DNA of 64,000 nucleotides from Scleroderma bovista (taxonomy: Eukaryota; Basidiomycota; Agaricomycetes; Boletales; Sclerodermataceae), in assembly GCA_037178675.1 (NCBI GenBank), contig JAYMGJ010000010.1:1-64000 (forward strand), written 5' to 3'. This document shows, piece after piece, positions 31,012 through 42,662 of the stretch (position 1 is its first letter; each line of letters opens with the position of its first letter). Position numbers and translations under genes: made by a program. Under the pieces are notes generated by a model that saw only the letters and a program-made list of their open reading frames with translations, made no database searches and had not been told where the DNA came from.

Positions 31012-33910
31012 TTAACCCTCGTCGCTTTGGTCATCCTCCGTTTCATCTCCTGGCTCGTCACTTTGGTCATCCTCCGTCTCAGCTCCCGACTCGTCGCCTG
31101 ACCACTCTTCTGCCACAGAACTAGCGCTTTCATTTCGGTGCCAAACAAATGGTTTTTCAATGCTGTACAAAGGTATTGTGATGGTTGAACTGCGCTGGCG
31201 AGGATCAGGAAGACATTGTATGATCTTTGTGACGAGGTATCTGTTGGTGAGTCGAGTAGAGAACGAAGTCAACAATGATTTGAGGCCGTCGTTACTTGGA
31301 AGTGACAGCATCAGTGGTTTGTATAAAAGCATATCCTGATTGTTCGTCTGATTCCTAGCCGGCACATGGTCCATGGAAGATATTTTGTGCTGGATTGGGG
31401 CGATGTCCACATTTAAAGAAAGCGACTCGAAGTCAGCAATGAGGTTTCCTTGGCAAGAGAATTTGTTGGAGTCCATAAAGTGACCATAGTCCCCAAGCTG
31501 TCCTCGTAAGGCTCAAACGCCGTATGAAAGGCATGAGTGCTGCACGAATGCTCACTTGAATACCATCAGGTGCGCGCGAGAAATTACCGGGCACCTCATA
31601 TATTTCGTAGCTACGGTACTTCCTTGGCTGATCGAGGATCATGAGACCCCGCCAGTCACAACCGGGACCTTCTGTTCCCTAAATGAATAGCGATATCAGT
31701 ACCAATGAGACGTGCAAATAAACTACCCTCGTTAACATCAAAAGCTGTCCATTTTTTTTTTTTTTTTTTTTTTTTAAATCCAATTTATGGTCATATGGAG
31801 GGATGAGCCCTATGCTAGACCTTACATGCAGATGTGTGCTGAACTATAGTAGAGGTGAGTGTCTAAGTGTGTAATCTAAAACATCGTAAGCCTCGGGAGG
31901 GCCCGAGACAGGTGTGAGTAAGAGCTGCGCGGAAGATTAGTGAGAACAATGCGTGTGTATCGTAAGGAGTGTTCCATGTAGAGAGAAAGAAATATACAGT
32001 GGGGGCAGCTTTACTGGCGACGTTCGGGAGGGGAGAGGTTCCCGAAGGTTGGTGCCAGTCTCTTGGTGCTTTCGACGAATCTCAGAAGATGTCTGGTGTT
32101 GTTGGGATTGGCTAGGAGCCCTTTGGGGTTCATCTTGCGCGGGCCGACTTTAGCTCTTAACATGTGCCTTGACTCCTCGTAAGCAAAAGCTGTCCATTTA
32201 TCTGATACGTCACAGAAACCGGGATCATGAAATACCTCAAGCTTAACTCCATACATCCTCGAGCTGTTCCACGTGACAGACGAAATCTGAAGTACCCTAG
32301 TTGTTCGAAGGAGACGGGTCTGCATAACGCAGATCTGACTATAGCCTTCATAGCCAGAGTGCGCCTTATTCATGGCTTGTGCATGCTCTGTCGCGTCGTT
32401 CAGCATATCATAGTATTCATCCGAGGCAGGGAACTTCGATGGGGGTGGGTGAATAATGTTAGACTCGAAAGAACCGACATGTATCCAGCGCTTGCCAAAA
32501 CATTGTCCAAAGCCCACTGAAAAGCGATGGTTAGCTTGACTATCAAAATAGACTTTGACGCAAAGGGGATCGGTGCTAGTCAGCGTGAGCGTGTTTCCTG
32601 GGAATTCCTCTGGGTACGTGTCGCAGCAAGTTCATGAAGCCATTCTCAGTGAGCGTGCTATCATCGACTTCGAATGTGGTATTGCGATGCGGTGGGTCTT
32701 GGTATTTGAGATAGACTTGACGCAATTGTGGTCCCTCTAGAGCAAATAAAGACGGCGTCGGACATCTATAGTAATTGGATTCCCACAAAGTCAAAGCGAT
32801 GGCCACTGGTAGACCCCGTCGATCATAGTGGCATGGCAGCCGCGCTTCGAAGAGTGTGCGAGAGCTGGGAAAGGGACTGAGGAACAGCCAAATCTGGATG
32901 CCGCGATTCGTGATTGGGAATGTGCCAAGTCGTTCCTCGATCGAGTCCAGCTCTTCTTCTGGGACGTCCTTTCTGAAAGATTGGATGAACTGGTCATGAC
33001 CCATCAGCTCCATTTCACCACAGTCCTCAAAGAAGCCCGGGTCATCCGCGAGGATACTGCCAGGCTGCATATTTATTTTCTTCAAACTCCACGCAAAGAT
33101 GCTTTGGTCGTTCGATGCGCGGATGATCTCCAGCTGAAGGCGGTGAAATGCTTTTTTCCCCTCTCCATACAGCATCGGCATATTCACGTCCAGTAGGCCC
33201 ATCAGCGAATAAGCTCTATCTTCGACTCGCGTTGTCTTCCGATGGGCTGCCCATGTCATGATTTGAGCAACGCACGGTCGATTTCCATGAAGTCCATCTG
33301 TCAATATATGCTCCGGAATTCCAGTAACATTCCGTAAGGTAGGTGCAAGCGTGTTCTTGTCACCTATGCTTTGCCAATCCTTGCTGAAGAACTGGACGTT
33401 GCTTGGGGCTATCAGCTCTTGTAGCGTCCACCCACGTGAGAACCACTCCGGCCATCCACGGAAGTCGGGATACCTCTCATCGTCACTTGCAGTGGGAAAC
33501 TGTGGATTGGGGACGTCGTGAAGGTACGCATAGCATACCTTGGCGTTTTCATACCAACGATACATGGAATTGATGGCCTCGGATAGCTCTGCGCTGCTTC
33601 GCTTGTCGATACAGCAAGTGTCCACCCACAACCACTTGTATCCGTCCTTTTGAGCCTGCTTGCAGCTCTGAAGGATCTTTCGATAGCCATCACGCCGGCG
33701 AATCTCATCTCTCTCCCCCAAGGCAATGTTCGCGAGGCCAACCATGTCGTCATAGTCCACTTCTTCCGCCATCCACCGATGGGACAGGATCGCGTACTCT
33801 GTCGCTTCATCATCGCAGAACTCGAGAACTTTGGCTGGACGATCCCCTCGCTTTCTCTTTCTAATTGAACCCTCCCTCTCAATAAAAGCTTTGACGTTGA
33901 TCAGGCGCAT
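31012..33910 (-). pseudogene. HET-domain protein, frameshifted and interrupted by a retroposon
   Basis: ATG at 33910 (MRLINVKAFIEREGSIRKRK). HET domain: YAILSHRWMAEEVDYDDM, YKWLWVDTCCIDKRSSAELSE, YENAKVCYAYLHDV, WFSRGWTLQELIAPS. Downstream: WAAHRKTTRVEDRAYSLMGL, LLDVNMPMLYGEGKKAF and AFHRLQLEIIRASNDQSIFAW. Near 32628 one extra nucleotide throws the frame: the upstream reading ends at 32576, while TYPEEFPGNTLTLTSTDPLC continues in the next frame. A poly(A)-tailed retroposon then splits VSDKWTAF (about 32200) from DVNEG (about 31725). After an intron (31719-31681) the C-terminus resumes: GCDWRGLMILDQPRKYRSYE, a second short intron, LGDYGHFMDSNKF, STRLTNRYLVTKIIQC and a charged tail with stop at 31012. 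HET proteins trigger incompatibility-type cell death. Whether a truncated HET domain is expressed is open. Confidence 0.85.
31739..32199 (-). mobile_element. 5'-truncated non-LTR retroposon with poly(A) tail and 16-bp TSD
   Basis: CAAAAGCTGTCCATTT occurs at 31739-31754 and 32184-32199. The first copy runs straight into T21 (31755-31775), the poly(A) tail of an element lying on the minus strand; its body is 31776-32183. Read 5' to 3' it encodes LRAKVGPRKMNPKGLLANPNNTRHLLRFVESTKRLAPTFGNLSPPERRQ with a stop at 32011, then about 240 nt of 3' UTR. The peptide resembles the extreme C-terminus of basidiomycete LINE polyproteins (ADP...LFxFIxxTxRLxxTFG pattern, from memory). The perfect TSD and long A-tail imply a recent insertion. 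Confidence 0.8.
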
Positions 33911-35210
33911 GCTACACAAGTGTCATCAGTCTCGAGGATCATCCACTGTGGATAGTATCCATACCTCTAACTGAATTAGTGACGACCCAAGATTGGACAC
34001 GGTTGCTGGATCAAAATCGGAGGCGTGTAGTTGTGGTGATATCGTCAGTTGGTTCCCTTTAGTTCGGTCGACGTCTTATGTGTGTGAGGACGGCAGAATG
34101 GTGGCACAGGAACAACACTCACTGCGACGCTCTTTCACCCTCGACACAGGGATGGTAGTGGTAAAGGGCACAGGACAACACGTGGCCAAAAGCTTCAACA
34201 CAGCACAGCAAGCAATTTGACTGCATTTGACCACCCAATGACATTTGTATGGGCGGCGAGTACGAACGTCTTATTGATATGCCATGCGATTACTGAAATA
34301 TCGAGAAGGTTCTCTCAATGTGGTCTGCCTACTATGTAGTAGGGAAACTAAGCACCGCACCCCTGGTCATTACAATCAGTTTCGGAACGTTTTCCGTGTT
34401 ACCTCAGGAATCAGCCCGGGCCTAGCAGATAGATATGATACCCGCAGTGAAAAAATGGCGGTTGCTCAATCACAATCCAGGTCAACCACTAACAGCTTCG
34501 AAGTATCCGACAGGAACGATGGGGGCAGTCCCACATGTCAAGGTGAGAAGAACAACTGAGAGAACGTATGACGGAACAAAAGACAGGCCCCCGCTGCGGC
34601 GTTCTTCATGGGGCTGGAGATTCTTCTACTTTACTTACTACATAACACCATGCGGCGGTGATTATGAATGGGTCGATTTCGCAGTACAAGGGTGTGAGGT
34701 AGAACCTTCGGAAGATGATGATAGCTGTCGTGAAACGCGTTGTTTGAAACACAGCTTCTGTCCGAGTTTCATGATGACGGTGAGCGAGACGATGTGTAAA
34801 CACAAATGCGTTCACCTCGGAACAAACGCCCGAACCATGAGTGAAGAAATTCGCGATCGTCGACGTACTGCAGTTCGTGGTGTTGCTCAGTCCACGATCC
34901 ATCATTTGATGTTAGCGGGTTATGAGTGTCTTTGTGAATGACGTGGAGTGGCCCAGCACACCGGATCACATGTAGCTGTCGTGAGGTCCTCGAGTTGTAG
35001 AGAGCAACTCAGTATATTAGCATACAAACCACTACCACTGACTGCAGAGCATACCCATCATTCTTGAGGGTGGTATACAGTCTGATGATTCTATACACCG
35101 CAACTCAAGAATGATGAGCACTTGGCAAGCACGATAGAACTTGGTGGATAGAACTTGGTGTGTCCATGTTCATGTATCAAAGGTTTGGCCTAAAGCAAAC
35201 GAGAGGAAAA
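33911..35210. other. HET upstream region; no firm gene
   Basis: 33915-34220 is the promoter-side flank, shared with the HET pseudogene at 3.75-4.08 kb. An ATG at 34446 opens MAVAQSQSRSTTNSFEVSD..., ending at a possible donor near 34541, and a 168-codon frame covers 34435-34941. Neither is recognisable. Nothing else is seen. Confidence 0.35.
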
Positions 35211-35214
35211 CCTC

Positions 35215-36340
35215 CTGCTTCCAAGGCGCCGCACCAAGTATGTCGTCCACCCTACACCGTTCACAAGTTCAGGTATAGACACAGACAAAGGTCTACGCAC
35301 CGAATAATCATCTCTGCAGTCTTGCTCGAACTGAGCACGACCTGCCGTTTTAGCTTATAGCTCACCGTGGTCCCAAGCTCCCTCATCGAGCCAGTGATTG
35401 CCTTGTTCTTGTCTATGTGGTCATCGTCAGCAGCATGTTTCGCATGTACCTAGGCCGGCGTCCGTCTGCCCCTCGTATTGCACGGGTGCGACATGAGGCC
35501 ACTGCAGCCGTATCTTGTGTGGTCAGCGAGAATTGTGCCAATCTGCTGTAATGCATGTGCAAATGCTTCCACTGCAATTACTTCTTTCCCCTGGCTTTTC
35601 TCACTGTCTCGTCGACGGCACAACTTATCAGCATCTCGGAGCACCCGCCATCGAGAATGAAATGGGTCTCACTCACCCCTTCGACAGCAGAGAGTGCATT
35701 GCGCAGCAAACGTTCCGCCTGATCGACTATCTGATTTGTGGAGCCGTGCAGGACGGCTGTGTATGCTTCGCCAGTGGCCATGCCAGCGAATTGGATGAGC
35801 TAAGAGAGAACGGTACACAACAATAAAAATGGGATTGTCTCAAAAGGTACGTACTGTCTTCGCCAATGACGATTTCCTCGATCAGGTCATGCCTACCAAG
35901 CTTAGCTAGGTTGGGGCGATCGAACGTGCTCGCAATCTCACCACCGCTGACGAATGACAGTTGTGCTTCCCCTTCGAAATCTTAATCAGCATACTCAATC
36001 ACCATCATGGCTTTCTCGGCGAGTAGGGATGAGGATGGGTTGACGGTTGACGAAGCGGCCGATACCGTGTGCGGTGATGGCTTCTACATCGACTTTCATC
36101 TTTTCTTGTTCTGCGAGTTTTCACATTTAATCGTGCTCGAAAGACCTTTATTTTGTTAGTATAAGGCATAGTATCGAGAGGACCTGTCGTACGTGTATTG
36201 GCGATGAGTATTTCGGTGTTCTGAAAGCTATCTGAGCAGTTGACCGCAATCTTTTTGTCCAAGATGAAACAACAAGATGTACGGGTGCATCCATGATATG
36301 GACAACCTTGTCGTTTGAGGCCCACGATTTTGTTCCAGGA
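35215..36340 (-). pseudogene. CCT2 (TCP-1 beta chaperonin subunit) 3' half, degenerate
   Basis: The minus strand carries, in order and in changing frames: EILIANTRT...TNKIKVFRARLNV (36210-36110), FVNRQ-like remains, an IGED/[22 protein letters not shown] segment (about 35860-35720), DQAERLLRNALSAVEGVSE, LDGGCSEMLISCAVDETVRKARGKK, VIAVEAFAHALQQIGTILAD, SMRELG, YKLKRQVVLSSSKTAEMIIR and VDDILGAAPWKQE at about 35220. These are hallmark sequences of the chaperonin CCT beta subunit, from the apical domain to its C-terminus. At least three frame changes and diverged catalytic regions show decay. The N-terminal half is missing, so this is a displaced fragment of an essential gene that must exist elsewhere. 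Confidence 0.85.
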
Positions 36341-36815
36341 CGGCTGATTTGCAGTACGTGCGCGAAAAGTCGCTACCGGTGTCTAACGCCTACAGAGTGC
36401 ATTGTCAGCATAGTCGACACTGGAGAATGAGTACTAGAATGAGTCCCCTGTGCACATCCACATCCATCTCGAGTTGTGTTGTCTACACTCAGCAAGGCTC
36501 AGTGACTAGACAATCAGGTGCTCACCATCACTGTCGCTAAGCGAAGGTGGTTCCTCCGGTATCCATACAACGAACCCCGGATAGCCTCAATCACATTCCC
36601 AGAAAATTGTGTGCAGTGGAACTCTGCTGTGCGGCAGAGACTTGCAAGGCAAGCGACTGTGTTTGGTTCTGGGTCGAGGATGCGACATCGTTCTGTCAGT
36701 TAGGAACGGTACAACTGTGAGTCTCTTAGGGAGTCCGATGGAATGGAGCTCTTCAAGCGGGGAGTCGGAAACGGGGAGGACTTTCTCGGGCACTCCTTTC
36801 TCTAAGTTCTTCGGC
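36341..36815. repeat. Inverted copy of the repeat at 1.88-2.11 kb
   Basis: On the minus strand from about 36610, WIPEEPPSLSDSDGEHLIV and the following sequence (GCACCTGATTGTCTAGTCAC) match 1940-2010. The unit appears in both regions next to HET-family fragments. The remaining part (36620-36815) holds no recognised gene. Confidence 0.5.
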
Positions 36816-37262
36816 ATTTCGGCGTCACACTCCCGCGACTCCCGGCGTGACCCAATCTCAGCCGCTGTGCTTTGTCTCGGGTCTGATTGATTCCCTCTCT
36901 ATTTAATGGTGCCCTCATTCATGCCTGTGTGGTCATCGTGTTCCTTGCTTCACTCCAGAGAGTGCACTAGTTGGAAAAGATACATGATAGTAAGGATGGA
37001 CGAACAGATGGCCAGAGAACAACCAACGAAGAAAACGACGCTTCACAACTTCATCTCAGCATCTACATCATTAATCCTCATCGCTTGGTCATTCCTAGCT
37101 CGTCACTTTGGTCATCCTCCGTCTCAGCTCCCGACTCGTCGCTTGACCACTCTTCTGCCACAGAACTAGCGCTTTCATTTCGGTGCCAAACAAATGGCTT
37201 TGCAACGCTGTACAAAGGTGTTGTGATGGTTGAACTGGGCTGGCGAGGATCAGGAGGACACT
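36816..37262 (-). pseudogene. HET-family C-terminal copy, 3' part
   Basis: The minus strand from 37262 reads DPRQPSSTITTPLYSVAKPF, then VWHRNESASSVAEEWSSDES and a charged end LGMTKR with stop near 37083. It is collinear with 31200-31012 of the HET gene. The 3' flank (36816-37080) is shared as well. It is the downstream half of the fragment at 42864-43165, separated by the 5.6-kb element. Confidence 0.75.
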
Positions 37263-37387
37263 AGTCTCCCAAAGCCAGACTCTAAGTTAGAGGAAGATAG
37301 TCGTTCCACTAAAATTAGAGTCTGCTTACATTGGTCAAGGGTTTATGAGAGTGCAGCATTTCGGACGTTTTAGAGCTCAAGCGAGAC

Positions 37388-40300
37388 ATGCCGAGGGATG
37401 CCGAATGGTATCGGGGCTCGCTGGCATATCAGCTGGCTTTTTACCTATATGAAGCAATACTCCTGTTGAAGTGTCAAAGACAAATTCTGTCCCTTGAGTT
37501 TCGATGCCTGGCTACCATGTATAATCTACATCATACCCATACTACCCAATCCAAAACCCCAACCCAACCCAGCCCCAGCAGTCCATTGAAACGGAAGCAG
37601 CCCACTGCTGGTGATGAGAACGTGGACCCTGTTCCGAAAAGGTCAGCTACAGAAAAGAATCATCACCCCAGCAGCGGGAACAAGGCTTACACACCGAGGC
37701 GAGATCCCAATGACAAGCTATGTATCATTTTTGATGCATTGAAGTCAGTCAACTGGACATTAGGGGATCTCTTTTACTACCTTTTCTGACTCGAAGACCA
37801 AGATGGCCAACCCATCCGCCGCTCACAGAAGCACGGATCTTATATCCATCAGCTTCTTAATGGAACCTCCGGCTCGGGAGTTGGGTATATCTTGGATACT
37901 TGGATGTGGAATACCGATGGTGTTGCAGGCCCAGGTTCTGAAGGCGGCGAGCTGCTGTACAATATGGCAGAGCATTATCGACAAATCCGACCTGCACGAC
38001 CCGCACTTACCTCATTCGCGGCACAAGTTGTCATGAATAAGCTTGTGCGTGAGGCAGAGGATGTCGTTCATCCAAATAGTGGTTTACATACCAGCCATGG
38101 CTCGCAACTCTGTTGGGCAGATCTCAGCTCGACAACTGTAGCCTCTGTCACTGATATCATACAGAAGCACCAACCACTGACCTGGCAATATGTGACTACT
38201 ATATGTGGGCGGCCACCCCGCAAACGGAACGGTGTCACTGCACTACGGAAGTATCGCCCGGTAACAGGCGTTAGTTATTGAGTCTCTTTTCTGATAAAAT
38301 GTGGTACTCACTAAATTGCACTGTCAGGTGGCAACAAATGTAATATCACAAATGAACTTTGCACGAAATAGTCGGGCGAATATCCTTGGCCTGATGAAGG
38401 GCTTATTCGACTTTGCATTTGGTGTGCCACATGACGTCTTCACATACAACTGCCATGTAGCAAATACAGTGTCGTATCAAGCAGTTCGTCGCTGTCTTGA
38501 AGGCTTGTCATCCCAGGAGGCCAAGCTGGTCATGAAGAAGGGAAGAACAGTGAACGGTGTGGTGGTTATGGACAATGTGCAAAATTACCTCATTCAGCGA
38601 GACGCACGAATAGGGCGCATAAACACAATGAATGTGGGTATTGCGGCCACATTCATCGAACTAGAAGGGATCTCCCCCAACGCATTCAACTTCTCTGCGA
38701 AGATGCAGTCCCTGGAGGGTTCCCAGCGTCACCAATTGACGGTGTCACGTCTCCTTCGTTATATCGACCAAGCGCACCTTGACAAAGTCATGTCACTTCA
38801 TTGGCTACTGATCTTGGCAAACTACATCCCAGCCCTTGCTCACATCAAGAAGGACATCCTGACAGGCTTCCGGACTACCGCTGCAAAATTTCGCCTCCCA
38901 GTCAAAGCCTCTCTTATCCACCCACTGGCAACAAGTGGGAGGAATGAAACGGTGACCACAGAGCTGAAGGATGCGCTATTTGACTTCCTCGAGCAAATTG
39001 GTCAAACTGAAGATGACTACCAGAAACGTCTTACCCTTTTTTCTGGTGATGGCCTCACATACGAGAAGATAATCCAATTGAAGAAGTACTTACAGTTCCA
39101 TGAGGACGATCTACAGAGTCTCCGCACTCTGGAGCCCACACTGGCAGTCTGGCACACTCTCTGGACTGATATCAGCCGAATTTTCGAGTCACACTGGGGG
39201 GAAACCCTCTCAACAGATCCATCATGCCTCGCTCATAGTGCTGCTAAGATTGGACGTTCAGCGCCACCCAATCTCAAAAAAGTCGACTTCTATCCTTACT
39301 CCGAGCTCGCTTACCTAGTTTTGGAGATCCGTGTGCTGGATTGCTGGCGGTACGTGTATCCATTGTACATGAAGTTTGACTTCTAAGCCTCCAATGAAAT
39401 AGCCTCCACTTTGATCAAGTTGACCTGTTCGAATATTTTGAGAATCTTGCCACTGCCAAAAAGCTCCCCACAATGGCTGAGCTCGAGCTTACAGCACAAA
39501 GACTCCATCACGCATACTCAAGTGCCCACAGTATATACCATGCGATACGTGATGTTGAAAAGACCTCCAACTGGAGCCAAACAGTGCCTCTAGGCACTGA
39601 ATGGCATCCCACTGCTGTAGACGAGCATTTGTTGGATGCTGGAACCAAGACGAAGGAGTTCAAAGGGGACCTAGTATTGGCTCGTTCAATCGCATTCATG
39701 CGTGATGCACTACTGTCACGAAAGCGGCTTATGCAGCTGCAGATGGTGATGTCGGACGGCTTTACGAGACATTGAAGGTAATGAAAATTTTCATTCCTCA
39801 AGTGGACGTATGTCTGACATTGCCAATGCTCAGGTCATGATGTTCACATTTGCAGGATCATCCCATTCGAAATACGTTGCCTATCTGTTGGAGACCATTA
39901 CCACACTTGAGCTCGAGGCCACCCCAGAACTTCGTGATGCAATACTTCGCAGTCTACTGGTCAACATGTCAGGCAATGCTGGGGCATTCTGTCCCCTTGA
40001 TTTCATGCAGGAGTACTTTAATCGCATGCTCCAGGCTATTGTGCAGCGCAAAGGACTCGACTATGGGGCTGACTACATACGGTCGGTTATTGCACGCAAT
40101 TTGCATTGTCTCGGCCAAATCAAGCACAACTTTCGTGACGGATTCGGGCTGCAGGCTTGCAGCAGTCAACACAAGGCTCCTCACACTCGTACAGAAGTTC
40201 GCGTCCTCCTGAATGTCTACCATCAACAGCAACTGCATTCTCGCTGCGTTGGTCACCGACTATGTGATAATGACAAAGGTGATACCATAGATGGGTTCAG

Positions 40301-40625
40301 AAGAGGAGCCGAACATCTTCGAAAGACAAAGCTCGCGGCGTGGGTGAAGGATACTACAAGTACTCGTGGCATGAATATTGGGTCCAAAGTCCAGACTATG
40401 AATGAACTGTCGACAGACACCCAATCTCCTGACCACATCACATCCGAGGAAATGGATAGTGCAGATTTGGAGGTTGATGACCAGACAGCCATCCCAACAC
40501 TTGGGTATATGTGCATTGTCGACGGCGAGCTTGTGATTGACTCAAACATCGAAAACTTTCAATTGGATGAAGATGGCATTGACTTCGACCGGGATGAACT
40601 TAGCTTCAACTCAGTGGAATACTAA
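37388..40625 (+). pseudogene. DUF6589-type putative DDE transposase, broken
   Basis: Probable start at 37518 (MYNLHHTHTTQSK) or 37388. Introns: about 38262-38327, 39350-39402 and 39777-39833. Conserved pieces: IIFDALKSVNWTLGDLFYYLF, SYIHQLLNGTSGSGVGYILD, VVVMDNVQNYLIQRDARIGR, KRLTLFSGDGLTYEKIIQLK, FAGSSHSKYVAYLLETI, FCPLDFMQEYFNRMLQAIV. Three acidic residues are candidates for a DDE triad: D in MDNVQN (38571), D in SGDGLT (39048) and E in FMQEYFN (40011). Lesions: in-frame TGA at 37787-37789 (LFYYLF-stop-LEDQDG) and a 1-nt frameshift near 39720 between RDALLSRK and AAYAAADGDVGRLYETLK. The C-terminal tail is acidic. The transposase assignment is inference. Confidence 0.7.
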
Positions 40626-40650
40626 AGGCATTGTGTTGTAGCCTCTTCGG

Positions 40651-42662
40651 TCATGTACCCTGTCCATGAGCTAACCTAATACTACTATTTCCACTATTAG
40701 GAACCCGCCAAATGAGCAGGATGCTTGTGAAAGGTCCGAGGACGCACCGTAAGTTCACAATCCAGCGAATGCCTTCCTCCTTGGCAGGTTGTGCACTGCT
40801 AACTGCTGCCTCACGACGTCTACCCAGCTCCTCTCGCCGCTTCTGTGCATTGGTTGACAAATCCTCAGAACGGATGTCCTTCATGGCATCAGAAATTTTC
40901 TGCACCGCTGCATAGAGGCTTTCAATATGACTAGCCTCAAGCATTGTATCTTCTACAATGCTTGCAACGTCCTCCGATGTGAGTGAGAAAATGACGTCAA
41001 GAATGGATTTGATAATGTTGTCAGGTAGAATTGACTCTGCATAGAGCCAGATGGATGACCCGGTAGTTCTGGATTCCCATAGGCTATCCCGCCAATGGAC
41101 AAGCTCGCTGGTACCAAACTCCCGCATTCGCTTTGTCAACCGGTTTCCTGTATGGCCACGCAGCCGCCCACCGTTCGTCTCCTCAATTGCCTTTGTTGAC
41201 TCGGGTATGCACCCACTGCAGGTACATTTTTCTTTTCATTGTGGGCGCGGATGTGCCTGACAACCCAGACAGCTGCATGGTGGTTCGTTGAGGATGTTTC
41301 CATACAGCTCGTCGAGTTGTGCCACTTTGCAAGGGGCCATAATGAGGCTTGCCATTGACAATTGCAGCGTGTCCATGTCAGCGGTGGAGCGTGCATTGTG
41401 CAGTGTCGGCAACTTGTCGACTTCCCCAAGGAGCTGTGCCGCTTTGGTATGTGCCGATTTGGTTATGTATAAGAACGCTCGTGGAGACATTGATTTCAAG
41501 TATCGGAGTCAGCCATAGTCCTGGAGAAGCTCATCCGTGTCAGGTGGTTCACCATATACAATGACATCATCAAATGTCGGCGCATCAATGCCAACAGAAA
41601 GGATGCTGGTCGCAATAATTTGAATAGCAGCATCATGGCTCGACCACAGTTTAAGTGTTTCATCATTGTAGGACTTGTGGTTTACTGAATTGAACAAACG
41701 CAGACGTTTGGCACGATTTGGATCGTCCGCAAGCTTGTTCCAGAAGTACGCGTTGGCACGAAACCCTCCTGCAATAGTCCTGATGAATATCAGTGTGCGC
41801 CACCGTGCTCCGTCGTCAACGACCCAGTCCAAATCCGACAAGTTTGCATTTTCAAGGCCTCGTGTCATTGTCCGGAAGATGAGCTGTATGTCAGGCCGAT
41901 AGTTAGACCTTCGTATGGTGTGGAAACGACCACTCTCGAAGCCAAGAAATTTGCAGACCCGATCAGTTGGGTTGCCAACCTGCAATGTTGCTGTGACAGC
42001 AGCCATTGGAACCCGGGAGGCGAGTCTGGCTCGTGCCCAACCAATCTGTTGAAAGTCCTTGCGAAAACTCTGGCCCCAAGTATTCATAAGGTGAGCTTCA
42101 TCCACAGCCATCATACACAGCCAGTCCACAAAGACTGAACTTTGGGTCAGCTTCTCGAATCCTTTTGAGCGAAGCTGCTCCGGAGACACAAGTATCATTG
42201 AGACGTCGCGCTTCACAACCTGGAACAGGTCACTGTTTTGCTTCCGCGCGGCGGAGATTGTGTCGGCGTGTATTGCAACTGTGGTCAGCCCTGCACTCTG
42301 CATCTTAACTTGCTGGTCCCCATGTTTCAGTTTGTGGTCTGCTTGCGAAGCATTGCGCTCACCATCTCGTCTTCCAGCGCCTTCGTCGGACAAACTACTA
42401 CCATAGCTGGGTCACGTGGGAAGCTGACCGCCCCAAACGTGTGCGGATGGGTCGCGATCCATTGAACGACATGCATGAGCCGGATAAACATATCCGTCTT
42501 ACCACTTCCTGTCGCAACCACCAACAAGAGATCTTCACCATCAAGCAGGTGTCTGATCGATTCCAGCTGGAAGTCATGGGTGTCCGAGGGCATGAGATCC
42601 AGTAGGAGGTGTCGGCATACTTTTTGACCTTCTTCAGATGCAAAAATCAGACGGTTGGACAT
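40651..42662 (-). pseudogene. RecQ-like SF2 DNA helicase of the transposon, two stops
   Basis: ATG at 42662 (MSNRLIFASEEGQKVC). Motifs: Q-motif-like FQLESIRHLLDGEDLLLVV, Walker A ATGSGKT (about 42500), Ia CPTKALEDEM, an intron near 42345, SPEQLRSKGF, DEAH box VDEAHLM (about 42100), AVTATL, LIFIRTIAG and TSILSVGIDAPTFDDVIVYGEP. At the motif-VI position the reading is QDYG-TGA-LRYL (41509-41511), where QxxGRxxR is expected. The frame continues SPRAFLYITKSAHTKAA. A second TGA at 41236-41238 lies between two Cys clusters (CSCLGC and KCTCSGC), a likely zinc-binding tail. The end is a coiled-coil-like segment (SEDLSTNAQKRREELGRRRE). Both TGAs could derive from CGA by C-to-T change. Confidence 0.75.

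Noticed and set aside
32011..32183. HET protein C-terminus ending in LSPPERRQ
   Set aside because: The last 50-odd codons lie inside the retroposon delimited by the 16-bp duplication; the true HET C-terminus continues beyond it, at 31725-31012.
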